Origin: JACKHA01 sp041401985
GTDB lineage: Bacteria > Planctomycetota > Phycisphaerae > Phycisphaerales > UBA1924
Direction of reading: 5' to 3'
Length of the DNA: 64,000 bases
Assembly: GCA_041401985.1 (NCBI GenBank)
Contig: JAWKTE010000006.1
Coordinates: forward strand, 139,875-203,874
The translations under genes and the position numbers were made by a program. A model generated the notes under the pieces. That model searched no databases. It had not been told where the DNA came from and was given only the letters and a program-made list of their open reading frames with translations. Of this stretch, positions 8,082 to 20,478 are shown piece after piece (position 1 is the stretch's first letter; the number at the start of each line of letters is the position of its first letter).

Positions 8082-11000
8082 ATGCGTCTGATCAAGCTCA
8101 CCCTGGCCGGGTTCAAGTCGTTCGCCGACCGCACCGAGTTCCTCTTCGAGGACGACGTCACGGGCGTGGTCGGGCCCAACGGCTGCGGCAAGAGCAACGT
8201 CGTCGATGCGATCAAGTGGGTGCTCGGCGAGCGCTCCAGCAAGAGCCTGCGCGGCAAGGAGATGATCGACGTCATCTTCGCCGGCTCGGCCGGGCGGAAG
8301 CCCGCGGGCATGGCCAGCGTGTCGCTGACGTTCGAGAATCCGGTGAGGGGAAGCGACGGAGCGACGGAGCGACGGAGCGACGAAGGGGCAGAGGCGAATG
8401 CGGCCGACATGGTCGGGGAGATCCCTGGCGAATCGGCCTCGTCCGAGGCGGGCGAGCACCGGCTCGGAGAGCCAGCCCACCAGGAAGAAACCCAGGCTGC
8501 AAGCCTGGGCCACCAGGACAGCGACGCCGATCTCGACCGCGACACCGCCGACTCGAAAGTCCTCGACGACTCGGTCCGCGGCCGTCGCGCCCTGCCGATC
8601 GACGCGGACATCGTCGAGGTCGAGCGTCGCCTGTACCGCGACGGCACGAGCCAGTACCTGATCAACAGCCGCCGGGCCCGCCTGAAGGACATCCGCGACC
8701 TGTTCCTCGACACGGGCGTCGGGGCCGACGCGTACTCGATCATCGAGCAGGGCAAGGTCGACGCGATGCTGCTGGCCAGCCCGCAGGAGCGTCGGGTGGT
8801 GTTCGAAGAGGCCGCGGGCATCGCGCGGTACAAGCAGCGCCGGATCGAGTCGATCCGCAAGCTCGAGCGGACCGACCAGAACCTCACCTCGACGCGTGAG
8901 CAACTCGACAACACCGAGCGTCGCCTGCGGATGGTCAAGGGCCAGGCCGCGAAAGCCCGGCGGTTCAAGGAACTCGACGAGGAGTTCCGGGCCCTGCGCC
9001 TGGCCCTGGCGTTCGACCACTACGACGAGATCCGCCAGCGCCTCGACGGGCTGACCAGCCGCCTGTCGGCCCTGGAGAAGGACCGGCGCGAGGCCGGCGC
9101 GACCGTGCTCCGCTTCGACCAGGCCCGCCAGGAGGGCGAACTGGCCCGCGGCGAGGCGCTCGACGCCCAGCGCAGCCTCGAGCAGCAGCGCACCGGCGCG
9201 ATCCACACCGGCGAGAGCGCGGCCCAACGCCGCGCCATGCTCGAGCGCAACCTGGGCGAGGCCGGCAAGCGCCTCGAGGGCGACCGCGAGCAGGTCCAGC
9301 GCGTCGAGGCGAGGCTCAAGGAACTGACCCAGGACATCCAGCAGCGGGCCTCGCAGATCGGCGCCAGCGCCGAGCAACTGGCCTCCGGCGAGCAGGTGAT
9401 GCAGCAGGCCGCCGAGGCCCGGGCCCGCGTGCTCGAGTCGCTCACCGAGCAGCAGTCGGCCCTGGCCAAGCGCCGGGCGACGGCGGCGGAGATCGACCGC
9501 GAGCGAACGCGCCTGCTGGCGTCGGTGCAGGCCGACGAGCGGCGTCTGGAAAGTTTGCGCGAGCAGGCGGCCCGGTCGGCGGCCAAGGCCGCGGCTTTAG
9601 CGGGCGAGCAGGAGCAGGTGGCCCAGGCGATCGAATCGCTCAAGCGAGCGGTGGGCGAGCGGCGCGTGCGGATCGACCAGGCCGAGGGCGCGATCAACGA
9701 CATCGAGGCCACGCTGGCGTCGCTCTCGTCGGACCGGGCGTCGCTGGCGGCGTCGCTGGGCGATTTGGAGCAGCGTCTCGTGCGCAGCGAGAGCCGTCGC
9801 CAAACACTGCAGGAGATGGTCGAGGCCCGCGAGGGTCTGGCCGACGCGGTGAAACTGGTGCTGGATCGCAAGGCCTCGGGCGAGGGGTTCGCGTCGGTGC
9901 TCGCGCCGCTGGCGGACCTGGTCTCGGCGGGAGCCGAGCACGCCGCGGCCATCGAGGCCGCCCTCGGGCCGGACCTGCAGGCGCTAGTGGTCCGCGACGT
10001 GACGGCGATGCCGACGCGCGAGGAGATCGCGGGGCTGGTGGGGCGGGTGACGTTCCTGCCGCTGGGGGCGGGGCTGGCTGCGCGAGCGGGTGTACGCCTC
10101 GGCCTTGGCCAGCGCGACGCGCAAGCGAGCGCGATGCGTCCCGACCCGGCCGATTGGCCGGTCCCTGGGCTGGCAGGCGACGCGGCGCCGGACGCATGGG
10201 TTGGCGGCGGGCGTGCGCCGTCGCGCGCCGGGGCGCCCGGGCTCGATGTCGCGACGCTGCACCTCATGGGCGATCGCGTCCGCCCGCTGCGTCCGCTGGT
10301 CCAACCCGACGCCGCGGCCTCTGACGCCGAGGGCGTTTCGGAACTGCTCGATCATCTTCTCGGCCGCACGTTCCTGGTTGCCGGCCTCGACACCGCGACG
10401 CTGCTGAGCGCGGGGCCGCTGGGCGGGTGCCGGTTCGTGACCGCCGATGGGGCGTGCCTGGAGGCGGACGGGCGCCTGTCGGCGGGGCCGTTGTCGGCGT
10501 CGTCGGCGGGCGGGCTGATCCAGCGTCGGGCGGAACTGGCGAATCTGGAGCGTGAGATCGCGGGGCTGCGCGAGCGCGTCGAGGCCGAGCGGGCGTCGCT
10601 CAAGGCCGCGGACGCGGAGGCTGCGGCGCTCACGACCCAGCGCGGCGGGCACGCGGGGCGTCTGGCGACGCTGCAGCGCGAGCAGATCTCCGATCAGACG
10701 CGGCTCGAGCGGGCCGTGGCCGACCATGCGCGTCTGGAGCGGGACCTCGGCTCGATCGGGCAGGAGCGCGAGCAGGTTGAGGCCAGCACCGCGAAGATCG
10801 AGGCGGATCGGGCGGCTCTTTCCAGCAAGGCCGAGAGCCTGGCCCGCCTGCACGAGGAGCAGAGCGGGGCCGCGGAGGCGATCGAGCGGGAACTTGTCGG
10901 CCTGCGTCGGCGTCACGACGAGGCGAGCGAGCAGTTGACCGCGTCGAAGATCGAGGTCGGGCGGCTGGGCGAGCAGTTGTCCGCGGCCCGGCGCGAGCAC

Positions 11001-12644
11001 CACGCGCTGCAGGCCCAGCGCGAGGACGCGGCCCGTCGCCAGCGCGACCTGGCCTCGTCGATCGAGCACAACCAGGCCCGCGTGCAGGAGCACGAGCGGG
11101 CCATCGAGGAAGCAAGCAAGGCCGGCGAGGAGGCTCGGGCGACGGCCGCGCGCCTCGAGGAGGAACTCGAAGGCGTGCGCGAGCGCGTCGCCAAGGCCGA
11201 TGAAGCGGTCAAGTCGCTCGGCGAGCGGCTGGTGGCGGCCCGCGGGCGGGCCAGCGCGATCGAGCGGGACTGGAACGCGCTGGAGGCGTCGCGCCGCGAG
11301 GCCGAGGTGCGGCGTGAGACGCTCGAGGAGCGGACGCAGGAGGAGATCGGGTTGGACCTGGCGTTCGAGTACGCGGACTATCGCGCGATGATGCGGGATG
11401 AAGAGGATGCGACGCCGACGGGTGCCGCGACGGGTGGCATGGCTGCCGCTCTGGGCAGCCATGCGACGGACCAGGAAGGCGACGAGTCTGCGGAGGATGA
11501 GAGCGAGGGGGACATGGCTGTGCAGAGCCACAGCCATGCCACACGGGTCGCGGTCCGCATCGTCCCTGTGCCGCGGGACGAGGGGCACAAGCGGGTCGAG
11601 GAACTCCGGCGCGACATCAAGGCCCTGGGCAACGTCAACCTCGACTCGATCGAGGAGGAGCGGACGCTCGCGGCCCGCAACGACGACCTGATCCAGCAGG
11701 TCGCGGACCTGGACGCCGCGGGGCGGCAGTTGCGTGAGCTGATCGACCGGCTCAACGACGCCAGTCGTGCACGGTTCGAGGAGACCTTCGTCCGCGTGCA
11801 GGAGGAGTTCGGCGGCAAGAACGGGATGTTCCGGCGTCTCTTCGGCGGCGGCAAGGCAGAGGTCCGCCTCATGCCGCTGGTCAAGGAGATCAACGGCGAG
11901 AAAGTCGAGACCGACCAGGTCGACATGCTCGAGTCGGGCGTGGAGATCATCGCCAAGCCGCCGGGCAAGGAGCCGCGGAGCATCAGCCAGTTGTCGGGCG
12001 GCGAGAAGACGCTGACGGCGGTGTCGCTGCTGATGGCGATCTTCCGCAGCAAGCCGTCGTGCTTCTGCGTGCTCGACGAGGTGGACGCGGCCCTGGACGA
12101 GGGCAACGTGGCCCGGTTCTGCAACACCATCCGCCAGTACACCGACTTCTCGCGGTTCATCGTCATCACGCACAACAAGCGGACCATGCAGGCCGCGGAC
12201 CGCCTGTACGGCGTGACGATGCAGGAGCGGGGCGTCTCGAAGCGGGTGAGCGTGCGGTTCGACCAGGTGCGGGACGACGGGTCGTTCACGGCCAAGGGCG
12301 ATGGGGGCGAGGAGGCTCCCGTGCCGAAGTCGCCAGTCTCGCCGAACGCGAAGGTCGCGAAGGAGCGCGAGGCTGTGGCGGCGGAAGCGCCCGCCGAGAA
12401 GCGACCGCGCCGGTCCACGCGCGCGGTCGAGGTGCCGACGGTGGCACCCGAATCCGACGAGGCGTCCCAAAGCGAGGCACCCCTGGACGGACCGGTGGTC
12501 GTTCCGCCCGCCGAGCCTGTGGGCGTGGACGCCGCCGCCGCGCCTGTCGCGCCTGCCGAGCCGATCGACGAACGCCCATCACGCCGGCTGCGTGAGGCGC
12601 TCGGCCAGATGGGAAGGCGACCCGAGACCGCCGGGCGTGCCTGA
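8082..12644 (+). CDS. smc: Chromosome segregation ATPase SMC with repeat-derived insertions
   Basis: SMC protein of 1520 residues (usual bacterial length about 1150-1200), which compacts and organises the chromosome with ScpA and ScpB. Walker A GPNGCGKSN lies at residues 31-39, LSGGEK near 1304, and Walker B VLDEVDAALDE near 1329. Long Arg/Glu/Ala-rich coiled coils flank a hinge around residues 600-810. The start at 8082 is preceded by AGGAGG at the right distance; upstream reading is not SMC-like. The head between LTFENPV and ALPIDADIVEVERR holds about 80 extra residues (88-170) made from dispersed repeats. A second insert (about 1112-1160) in the C-terminal coiled coil consists of a pair of palindromes. 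The last 110 residues are an Ala/Pro/Glu-rich tail beyond the usual end. ScpA and ScpB are not in the window. Confidence 0.95.
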   Translation: MRLIKLTLAGFKSFADRTEFLFEDDVTGVVGPNGCGKSNVVDAIKWVLGERSSKSLRGKEMIDVIFAGSAGRKPAGMASVSLTFENPVRGSDGATERRSDEGAEANAADMVGEIPGESASSEAGEHRLGEPAHQEETQAASLGHQDSDADLDRDTADSKVLDDSVRGRRALPIDADIVEVERRLYRDGTSQYLINSRRARLKDIRDLFLDTGVGADAYSIIEQGKVDAMLLASPQERRVVFEEAAGIARYKQRRIESIRKLERTDQNLTSTREQLDNTERRLRMVKGQAAKARRFKELDEEFRALRLALAFDHYDEIRQRLDGLTSRLSALEKDRREAGATVLRFDQARQEGELARGEALDAQRSLEQQRTGAIHTGESAAQRRAMLERNLGEAGKRLEGDREQVQRVEARLKELTQDIQQRASQIGASAEQLASGEQVMQQAAEARARVLESLTEQQSALAKRRATAAEIDRERTRLLASVQADERRLESLREQAARSAAKAAALAGEQEQVAQAIESLKRAVGERRVRIDQAEGAINDIEATLASLSSDRASLAASLGDLEQRLVRSESRRQTLQEMVEAREGLADAVKLVLDRKASGEGFASVLAPLADLVSAGAEHAAAIEAALGPDLQALVVRDVTAMPTREEIAGLVGRVTFLPLGAGLAARAGVRLGLGQRDAQASAMRPDPADWPVPGLAGDAAPDAWVGGGRAPSRAGAPGLDVATLHLMGDRVRPLRPLVQPDAAASDAEGVSELLDHLLGRTFLVAGLDTATLLSAGPLGGCRFVTADGACLEADGRLSAGPLSASSAGGLIQRRAELANLEREIAGLRERVEAERASLKAADAEAAALTTQRGGHAGRLATLQREQISDQTRLERAVADHARLERDLGSIGQEREQVEASTAKIEADRAALSSKAESLARLHEEQSGAAEAIERELVGLRRRHDEASEQLTASKIEVGRLGEQLSAARREHHALQAQREDAARRQRDLASSIEHNQARVQEHERAIEEASKAGEEARATAARLEEELEGVRERVAKADEAVKSLGERLVAARGRASAIERDWNALEASRREAEVRRETLEERTQEEIGLDLAFEYADYRAMMRDEEDATPTGAATGGMAAALGSHATDQEGDESAEDESEGDMAVQSHSHATRVAVRIVPVPRDEGHKRVEELRRDIKALGNVNLDSIEEERTLAARNDDLIQQVADLDAAGRQLRELIDRLNDASRARFEETFVRVQEEFGGKNGMFRRLFGGGKAEVRLMPLVKEINGEKVETDQVDMLESGVEIIAKPPGKEPRSISQLSGGEKTLTAVSLLMAIFRSKPSCFCVLDEVDAALDEGNVARFCNTIRQYTDFSRFIVITHNKRTMQAADRLYGVTMQERGVSKRVSVRFDQVRDDGSFTAKGDGGEEAPVPKSPVSPNAKVAKEREAVAAEAPAEKRPRRSTRAVEVPTVAPESDEASQSEAPLDGPVVVPPAEPVGVDAAAAPVAPAEPIDERPSRRLREALGQMGRRPETAGRA
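8345..8509 (+). repeat. Dispersed repeats inside the smc ATPase head
   Basis: Tandem CGACGGAG units at about 8348-8386 are read as SDGATERRSDEG. The same 12-residue peptide occurs in DnaE at 15.2 kb, and the same DNA occurs between genes near 47.4 and 60.85 kb. At 8491-8509 follows a palindrome (CCCAGGC-TGCAA-GCCTGGG type). Both lie in the segment that separates two conserved SMC blocks that adjoin each other in ordinary SMC proteins. Confidence 0.8.
11433..11545 (+). repeat. Two inverted copies of a palindrome inside the smc coiled coil
   Basis: 11433-11467 and 11512-11545 are inverted copies of one another, both with a GGCATGGCTG...CAGCCATG core. Each copy is also a hairpin on its own. Read in frame, they give a Gly/Ala/Ser/Glu-rich stretch that breaks the coiled coil shortly before the conserved GNVNLDSIEE block. 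Confidence 0.78.
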
Positions 12645-12772
12645 GGCGCGCCATCGGGCGTGGCTCGGAACGCCTGATGCCGTTCAATCCGTGGCGCGAT
12701 CGCACCAGCCGCTCAGAGCCGCGGCAGGTGGCACGGGTGGGCGCGAACCTGCACGAACGTCGGGTCTGCGCG

Positions 12773-13147
12773 TCAGTCCTGCGCGATCGTCGACTTGCCG
12801 CGCTGGCCGCGTTCTTTCCATGAGTTGACGGCCGACTGCTTGTCGGGGAACTCCTGGGTGCTGTAGGCCAGGCGGGACTCGCCAACGGTGATCATGTCGC
12901 CGTCGACCAGCGGGGTGTCGTTGACGAGCGTGCGCCCGTTGATATAGGTGCCGTTGGCCGAGCGCATGTCCATGGCGATGTGCTGGCTGGTGGCCTCGTC
13001 GTACCTGATCTGGACGTGCTTGCGGCTGGCGCGCGAGTCCACGATCTGGATCGGGCAGGCCTCGTCGCGCCCGATGACCATGGTCCGCTTGCCCACCGGG
13101 TAGTAGTCGCCCTCGTTCGGGCCCGCCACGATCGTGATCGACGCCAT
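12773..13147 (-). CDS. FHA-domain protein
   Basis: A 124-residue protein that is little more than one forkhead-associated domain, a module that binds phosphothreonine peptides made by Ser/Thr kinases. The family residues are visible: VIGRDEACPIQI (Gly-Arg of the binding loop), then SRASRKHVQI (Ser...His) and SANGTYINGR (Asn-Gly). About 20 basic residues follow the domain. Start ATG at 13147. It stands alone on the minus strand, convergent with smc. Planctomycetes use many Ser/Thr kinases and one is encoded at 22.5-25.3 kb, but no direct link can be shown. It may be an adaptor; a client protein cannot be named. Confidence 0.88.
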   Translation of the reverse strand: MASITIVAGPNEGDYYPVGKRTMVIGRDEACPIQIVDSRASRKHVQIRYDEATSQHIAMDMRSANGTYINGRTLVNDTPLVDGDMITVGESRLAYSTQEFPDKQSAVNSWKERGQRGKSTIAQD

Positions 13148-13278
13148 GCCTTGCCTCGCCCGCCCGGGGCGCGCGGATCGCCCCGGTCCCCGCTATGGAA
13201 ACCCACTCCGCGGGGGCAATGTAGCGGCAAACGCCGGCGGGGTCACGCGGCCGGGGCTGGGCAGGCACGCCCGCCGGC

Positions 13279-13560
13279 TCACGGGCTGGACTGGATGCCC
13301 CGGACGCGGACGTTCCGGCGTCCGTCGTCGCCGCCCGGGTTGATGCCGCGGAACGCCCGGAATCTGGCCCGGACCCACCACCAAACGCCAAAGACCAGCC
13401 CGACCGGAATGGCGATCGCCGCCGCGATGACCAGCACCCCCAGCGCGACCACGAGGATCAGGGCCGTCAGGACCCAGGCGGCGACGGAGGCGAGCAGACC
13501 ACGCGGGCGGTGGAGTTTCTGCCAGCGGACCGCGACCTGTTCACGCACGAAACGGCTCAT
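13279..13560 (-). CDS. Small membrane protein of unknown function
   Basis: A 93-residue protein not recognised as any known family. A basic N-terminus (MSRFVREQVAVRWQKLHRPRG) is followed by one or two hydrophobic helices (about residues 22-62, including AAWVLTALILVVALGVLVIA) and a basic, Gly/Asp-rich end. The likely arrangement is both ends in the cytoplasm. It lies 131 bases upstream of the FHA gene on the same strand, so the two may be co-transcribed. A hairpin with a T-rich tail lies about 95 bases before its start, on its own strand. Confidence 0.55.
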   Translation of the reverse strand: MSRFVREQVAVRWQKLHRPRGLLASVAAWVLTALILVVALGVLVIAAAIAIPVGLVFGVWWWVRARFRAFRGINPGGDDGRRNVRVRGIQSSP

Positions 13561-13654
13561 GGCTACCAGAGCCTAGTTCCGAGACGGGGTCCGGGCGTTG
13601 CGGACGCCCCGGCGGATGTCCCCGCGATCACCTCATCGGGTACCCAAACAAACA

Positions 13655-13685
13655 CCCCCGCGGCCGGAACGAGCCGGCCGGGGGG
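13655..13685 (-). terminator. GC hairpin with T-rich tail upstream of the small membrane gene
   Basis: On the minus strand CCCCCGGCCGG pairs with CCGGCCGCGGGGG and is followed by TGTTTGTTTGGG. No minus-strand gene ends here; it lies between dnaE and the 13560 start. A TTGACA box lies upstream on the same strand at 13744-13749, without a good -10 box. It could be an attenuator for 13279-13560 or the end of a short untranslated RNA. The rest of 13561-13974 holds no gene. Confidence 0.45.
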
Positions 13686-13974
13686 CGTGGAAAGTGGGCA
13701 GAATGGAACACCGGTGCCGTATGGGCAAAGTGTTGCGCCGACCTGTCAACATGCCACAGATCCGCGAAATGGGTACCAGACAACGAGAATTGTTGTTGTG
13801 CGGCTGGGGTGGCGGGGACGGAACGCCCCCTGAATAGGGCGGGTGCCGAGCGTGGCTTGGCGGCGTCGGTGGCTGGCGGCAATGCCGAGCCCGGCCAGCG
13901 GGCGGGTACCATGGTGTAGACGGGGCCCGTTCGGGATTGCGGGCTCCGTTTCGCGCGCACGGAAGGGATCGGCC

Positions 13975-18201
<4,227 letters not shown>

Positions 18202-18218
18202 CGGGGGGCCGGGAGGCA

Positions 18219-19013
18219 CTACTGCTCGGCGTGGGCGCGGATGAGCGACGAGAGCGTCGCGACGTCCTGGTCGTTGATGACGCCGTTCATGTCGAAGTCG
18301 GCGCCGTTGGGCGTGGTGGGGCCGCTGAGGGCGAGCAGGACGTTCATGTCCTGGGCGTCGAGGCGGCCGTCGGCGTTCATGTCGCCGAGCGAGAGGCGGA
18401 GTTGGGCGCGGGCCGGGGGCGTGATCTTCACGCCCGGGATGTCGCCGCCGATGGCGGCCGAGAGCAGGCGGGCCAGGCCGTCCTTGTCGCGGGAAGTCTG
18501 GAGGAGCAGGTCGTGCAGCGGGGCCAGGCCCGGGTCGGCCTCGACGAGGCGGGTCCAGGGGTTCTCGGCGTTGGCCAGGGCCTCGAGTTCCTCGTCGGTC
18601 AGGTGGGCCAGATGGGCGGCTTCCTGGACCGTGACGAGCCCGTCGGTCTCGTCCTCGATCACGACGTCGATGGGGCCGGTCGGGGCGGCGGCGTTGAGCA
18701 GGGCGTCGAGTTCGGCCTGTTTGTCGGCGTCGGTGACCGGCATGGACGCGCCGGCGTGCACGCCAAGGGGCCGGGCGTTGGGGCCCGGCGTCTGCGGGGC
18801 GTTGGACGCGGCCAGGGCGTCGAGGCCGCGGAGCGCGCCGGAGCCGGTGCCTTGGCCCGAGGCGCCGGGCTGCCCGGAGGCGGCGGGTCGGGAAGACGGG
18901 CTGGAGGCGTCGGAGTCCTGGTTGACGCCGACGAGCAGGAGGGCGGCGGCCAGGACGAGGACGGTGCCGACGCCGCCGGCGGCTCCGAGGATTGTTGAGG
19001 GCTTGAGGTCCAC
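18219..19013 (-). CDS. Membrane-anchored protein with dockerin-like calcium repeats
   Basis: 264 residues from a GTG start at 19013, chosen because AAGGAGA lies 6 bases before it and the reading frame further upstream is not protein-like. Residues about 8-30 form a membrane segment (GGVGTVLVLAAALLLVGV). Then comes a Ser/Gly/Gln-rich linker, a helical acidic middle, and at the end two EF-hand-like dockerin repeats (GDMNADGRLDAQDMNVLL and DFDMNGVINDQDVATL) with the Asp/Asn pattern for calcium. Planctomycete dockerin-like repeats are common outside cellulosomes, so the partner is unknown. It sits tail to tail with dnaE and upstream of nothing obvious. Confidence 0.6.
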   Translation of the reverse strand: MDLKPSTILGAAGGVGTVLVLAAALLLVGVNQDSDASSPSSRPAASGQPGASGQGTGSGALRGLDALAASNAPQTPGPNARPLGVHAGASMPVTDADKQAELDALLNAAAPTGPIDVVIEDETDGLVTVQEAAHLAHLTDEELEALANAENPWTRLVEADPGLAPLHDLLLQTSRDKDGLARLLSAAIGGDIPGVKITPPARAQLRLSLGDMNADGRLDAQDMNVLLALSGPTTPNGADFDMNGVINDQDVATLSSLIRAHAEQ

Positions 19014-19099
19014 GGCTGGTCTCCTTGGTGGGGCTTGTGCCCCCATCCAGAGCAGCGGGGCGCGCGGGGCTGGTCCGCAACGCCGGGTCGGAAGAAATG

Positions 19100-19128
19100 C
19101 TCCGGGCACGCGCCTGGCGTGCCCGGAG
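19100..19128 (-). terminator. Rho-independent terminator after 19156-20262
   Basis: Perfect stem CTCCGGGCACGC/GCGTGCCCGGAG with a short loop; on the minus strand it is followed by CATTTCTT. It lies 28 bases past the stop codon of the pre-peptidase-domain gene. Confidence 0.65.
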
Positions 19129-19155
19129 CGATCGGGACTGGTGTCGGCGCGGGGG

Positions 19156-20262
19156 CTATGGGAGGTACACGGGCTCGTTGACAATGGTGACGGCCCGGTA
19201 GGCCGAGACGTCGTAGAACCCGTTGACCACGGTGACATTGGCGGTTCCGCCCGCAAAGCCGACGAACGTGCCGGGGGGAAGGAAGGCTCGGTACCCCTTG
19301 GTCTGGCCCGGATCGATGTACGGCTGGATGGGCAGATCAAAGGAGTAGGGCTGGCCGTTGATGGTCAGGTTGAAGATGTCGAAGATCTGGATGGGGTGGT
19401 CGGAGTGGTTGGTGAAGCGGAGGTAGAGGTCGTAGCCCTGCGGGGTTCGGAAGAACTTGGGCGTGACCTCCATGCCCAGGGGCTCGTTGACGTTGGTTGT
19501 GCAGGCCGAGAGCAGCCACTTGTGGTTCTCGATGGCGGTGTAGCCGACGAGCAGGACGTAGTACGTGCCCGGGAGCGGGTTGTCGATCTCGATGGTGTCC
19601 TGCTGCCCGGACCCGTTTCTTGACGCCCACGTGTAGAAGCCATAGCGGAGCACGGGCAGCGCGCCGCGCCGGACGAAGATGTCGGGATCCCCACTGGGGC
19701 TGTAGTGCGGAGAGACGCGGAAGGTCACGCGGGGCGTGTTGGGGGGAACGTAGAACGAGAAGAACTGCTGCGAGCCGCTGTGCCCCTGGACCCACATGTT
19801 CTGCCCATTGCTCAATCGAAGCGTGGCCCGGAAGCGGCAGCTCGAGTAGCCGCGGTACGCGTGGACGGCGAGATACCAGATGCCGGGCTCGGGGTTGATG
19901 ACCTTGAGGTTCTCGTTCGAGTCGCCGCTGCGCGACTGCTGCTGGTCCGGCGGGAACGGGAATGAGGTTTGGGGCGGCGAGCCGTACCGCAGGAACAGGT
20001 CCGCGTCGCCGTTCGGGCCGTTGAGAGAGACCTCGAGCGCGGCCGTGCCCGCCGGGACGTTGATCCGCAGGTACTGCACATGCCCGATGGTGTTGCTCAT
20101 CCAGAGGATCTGCCCGGATCGGACCATGTACTGGGCCGAGGCCTGGGTCGCGGTCAACGCGACGGTCAGGATCATGGCGACGAGCGCGAGGAGGCCCGCG
20201 CCGGGCCTGGCGGGTCGGTGATCGGTGGGCGGGTTGTCGGGGGAAATGGCGGTCCGCGGCAT
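19156..20262 (-). CDS. Secreted protein with pre-peptidase C-terminal-type domains
   Basis: 368 residues with a signal peptide (basic start, hydrophobic LLALVAMILTVALTA, cleavage near ASA-Q). Two beta-sandwich domains of the bacterial pre-peptidase C-terminal (PPC) type are visible by their signature strands. The first has HVQYLRINVPAGTAALEVSL and GDADLFLRYG then PEPGIWYLAVHAY; the second has QQFFSFYVPPNTPRVTFRV and GDPDIFVRRG then PLPGTYYVLLVGY. A third, unrecognised C-terminal domain begins near GMEVTPKFFRTPQGYDLYL. No catalytic domain is seen, which is unusual because PPC domains normally hang on secreted enzymes. ATG at 20262 has AGGAGA before it. Paralogue of 20479-21594. Confidence 0.72.
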   Translation of the reverse strand: MPRTAISPDNPPTDHRPARPGAGLLALVAMILTVALTATQASAQYMVRSGQILWMSNTIGHVQYLRINVPAGTAALEVSLNGPNGDADLFLRYGSPPQTSFPFPPDQQQSRSGDSNENLKVINPEPGIWYLAVHAYRGYSSCRFRATLRLSNGQNMWVQGHSGSQQFFSFYVPPNTPRVTFRVSPHYSPSGDPDIFVRRGALPVLRYGFYTWASRNGSGQQDTIEIDNPLPGTYYVLLVGYTAIENHKWLLSACTTNVNEPLGMEVTPKFFRTPQGYDLYLRFTNHSDHPIQIFDIFNLTINGQPYSFDLPIQPYIDPGQTKGYRAFLPPGTFVGFAGGTANVTVVNGFYDVSAYRAVTIVNEPVYLP

Positions 20263-20422
20263 CGAGTTCTCCTATCTCCGAGGGTTCTGGACGATTTGGG
20301 GCCGGATTGGCCAGCGTACCCGATTCCGGGGGGAAGATCGACCCGGAAACAGGTCCCGATCGATCCGGGCGTGCTGGCCCAAGAAGGGCAGCGGCCCGAC
20401 GGTCGTCGGGCCGCAACGAAAA

Positions 20423-20444
20423 ACGCGGCACCCAAGGGCGCCGC
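20423..20444 (-). terminator. Rho-independent terminator after 20479-21594
   Basis: On the minus strand CGCGGCGCCC-TTGG-GTGCCGCG is followed by TTTTTCG. A second perfect GGCCCGACGACCGTCGGGCC hairpin follows at once. It starts about 35 bases past the stop codon. Confidence 0.75.
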
Positions 20445-20478
20445 GCTCTGAATCAGGGATTGTCCGGAGTTGCCGGGC

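Noticed and set aside
11378..12418. Separate genes opposite the end of smc
   Set aside because: Frames on the minus strand are Ser/Arg-rich mirror images of SMC and carry no motif.
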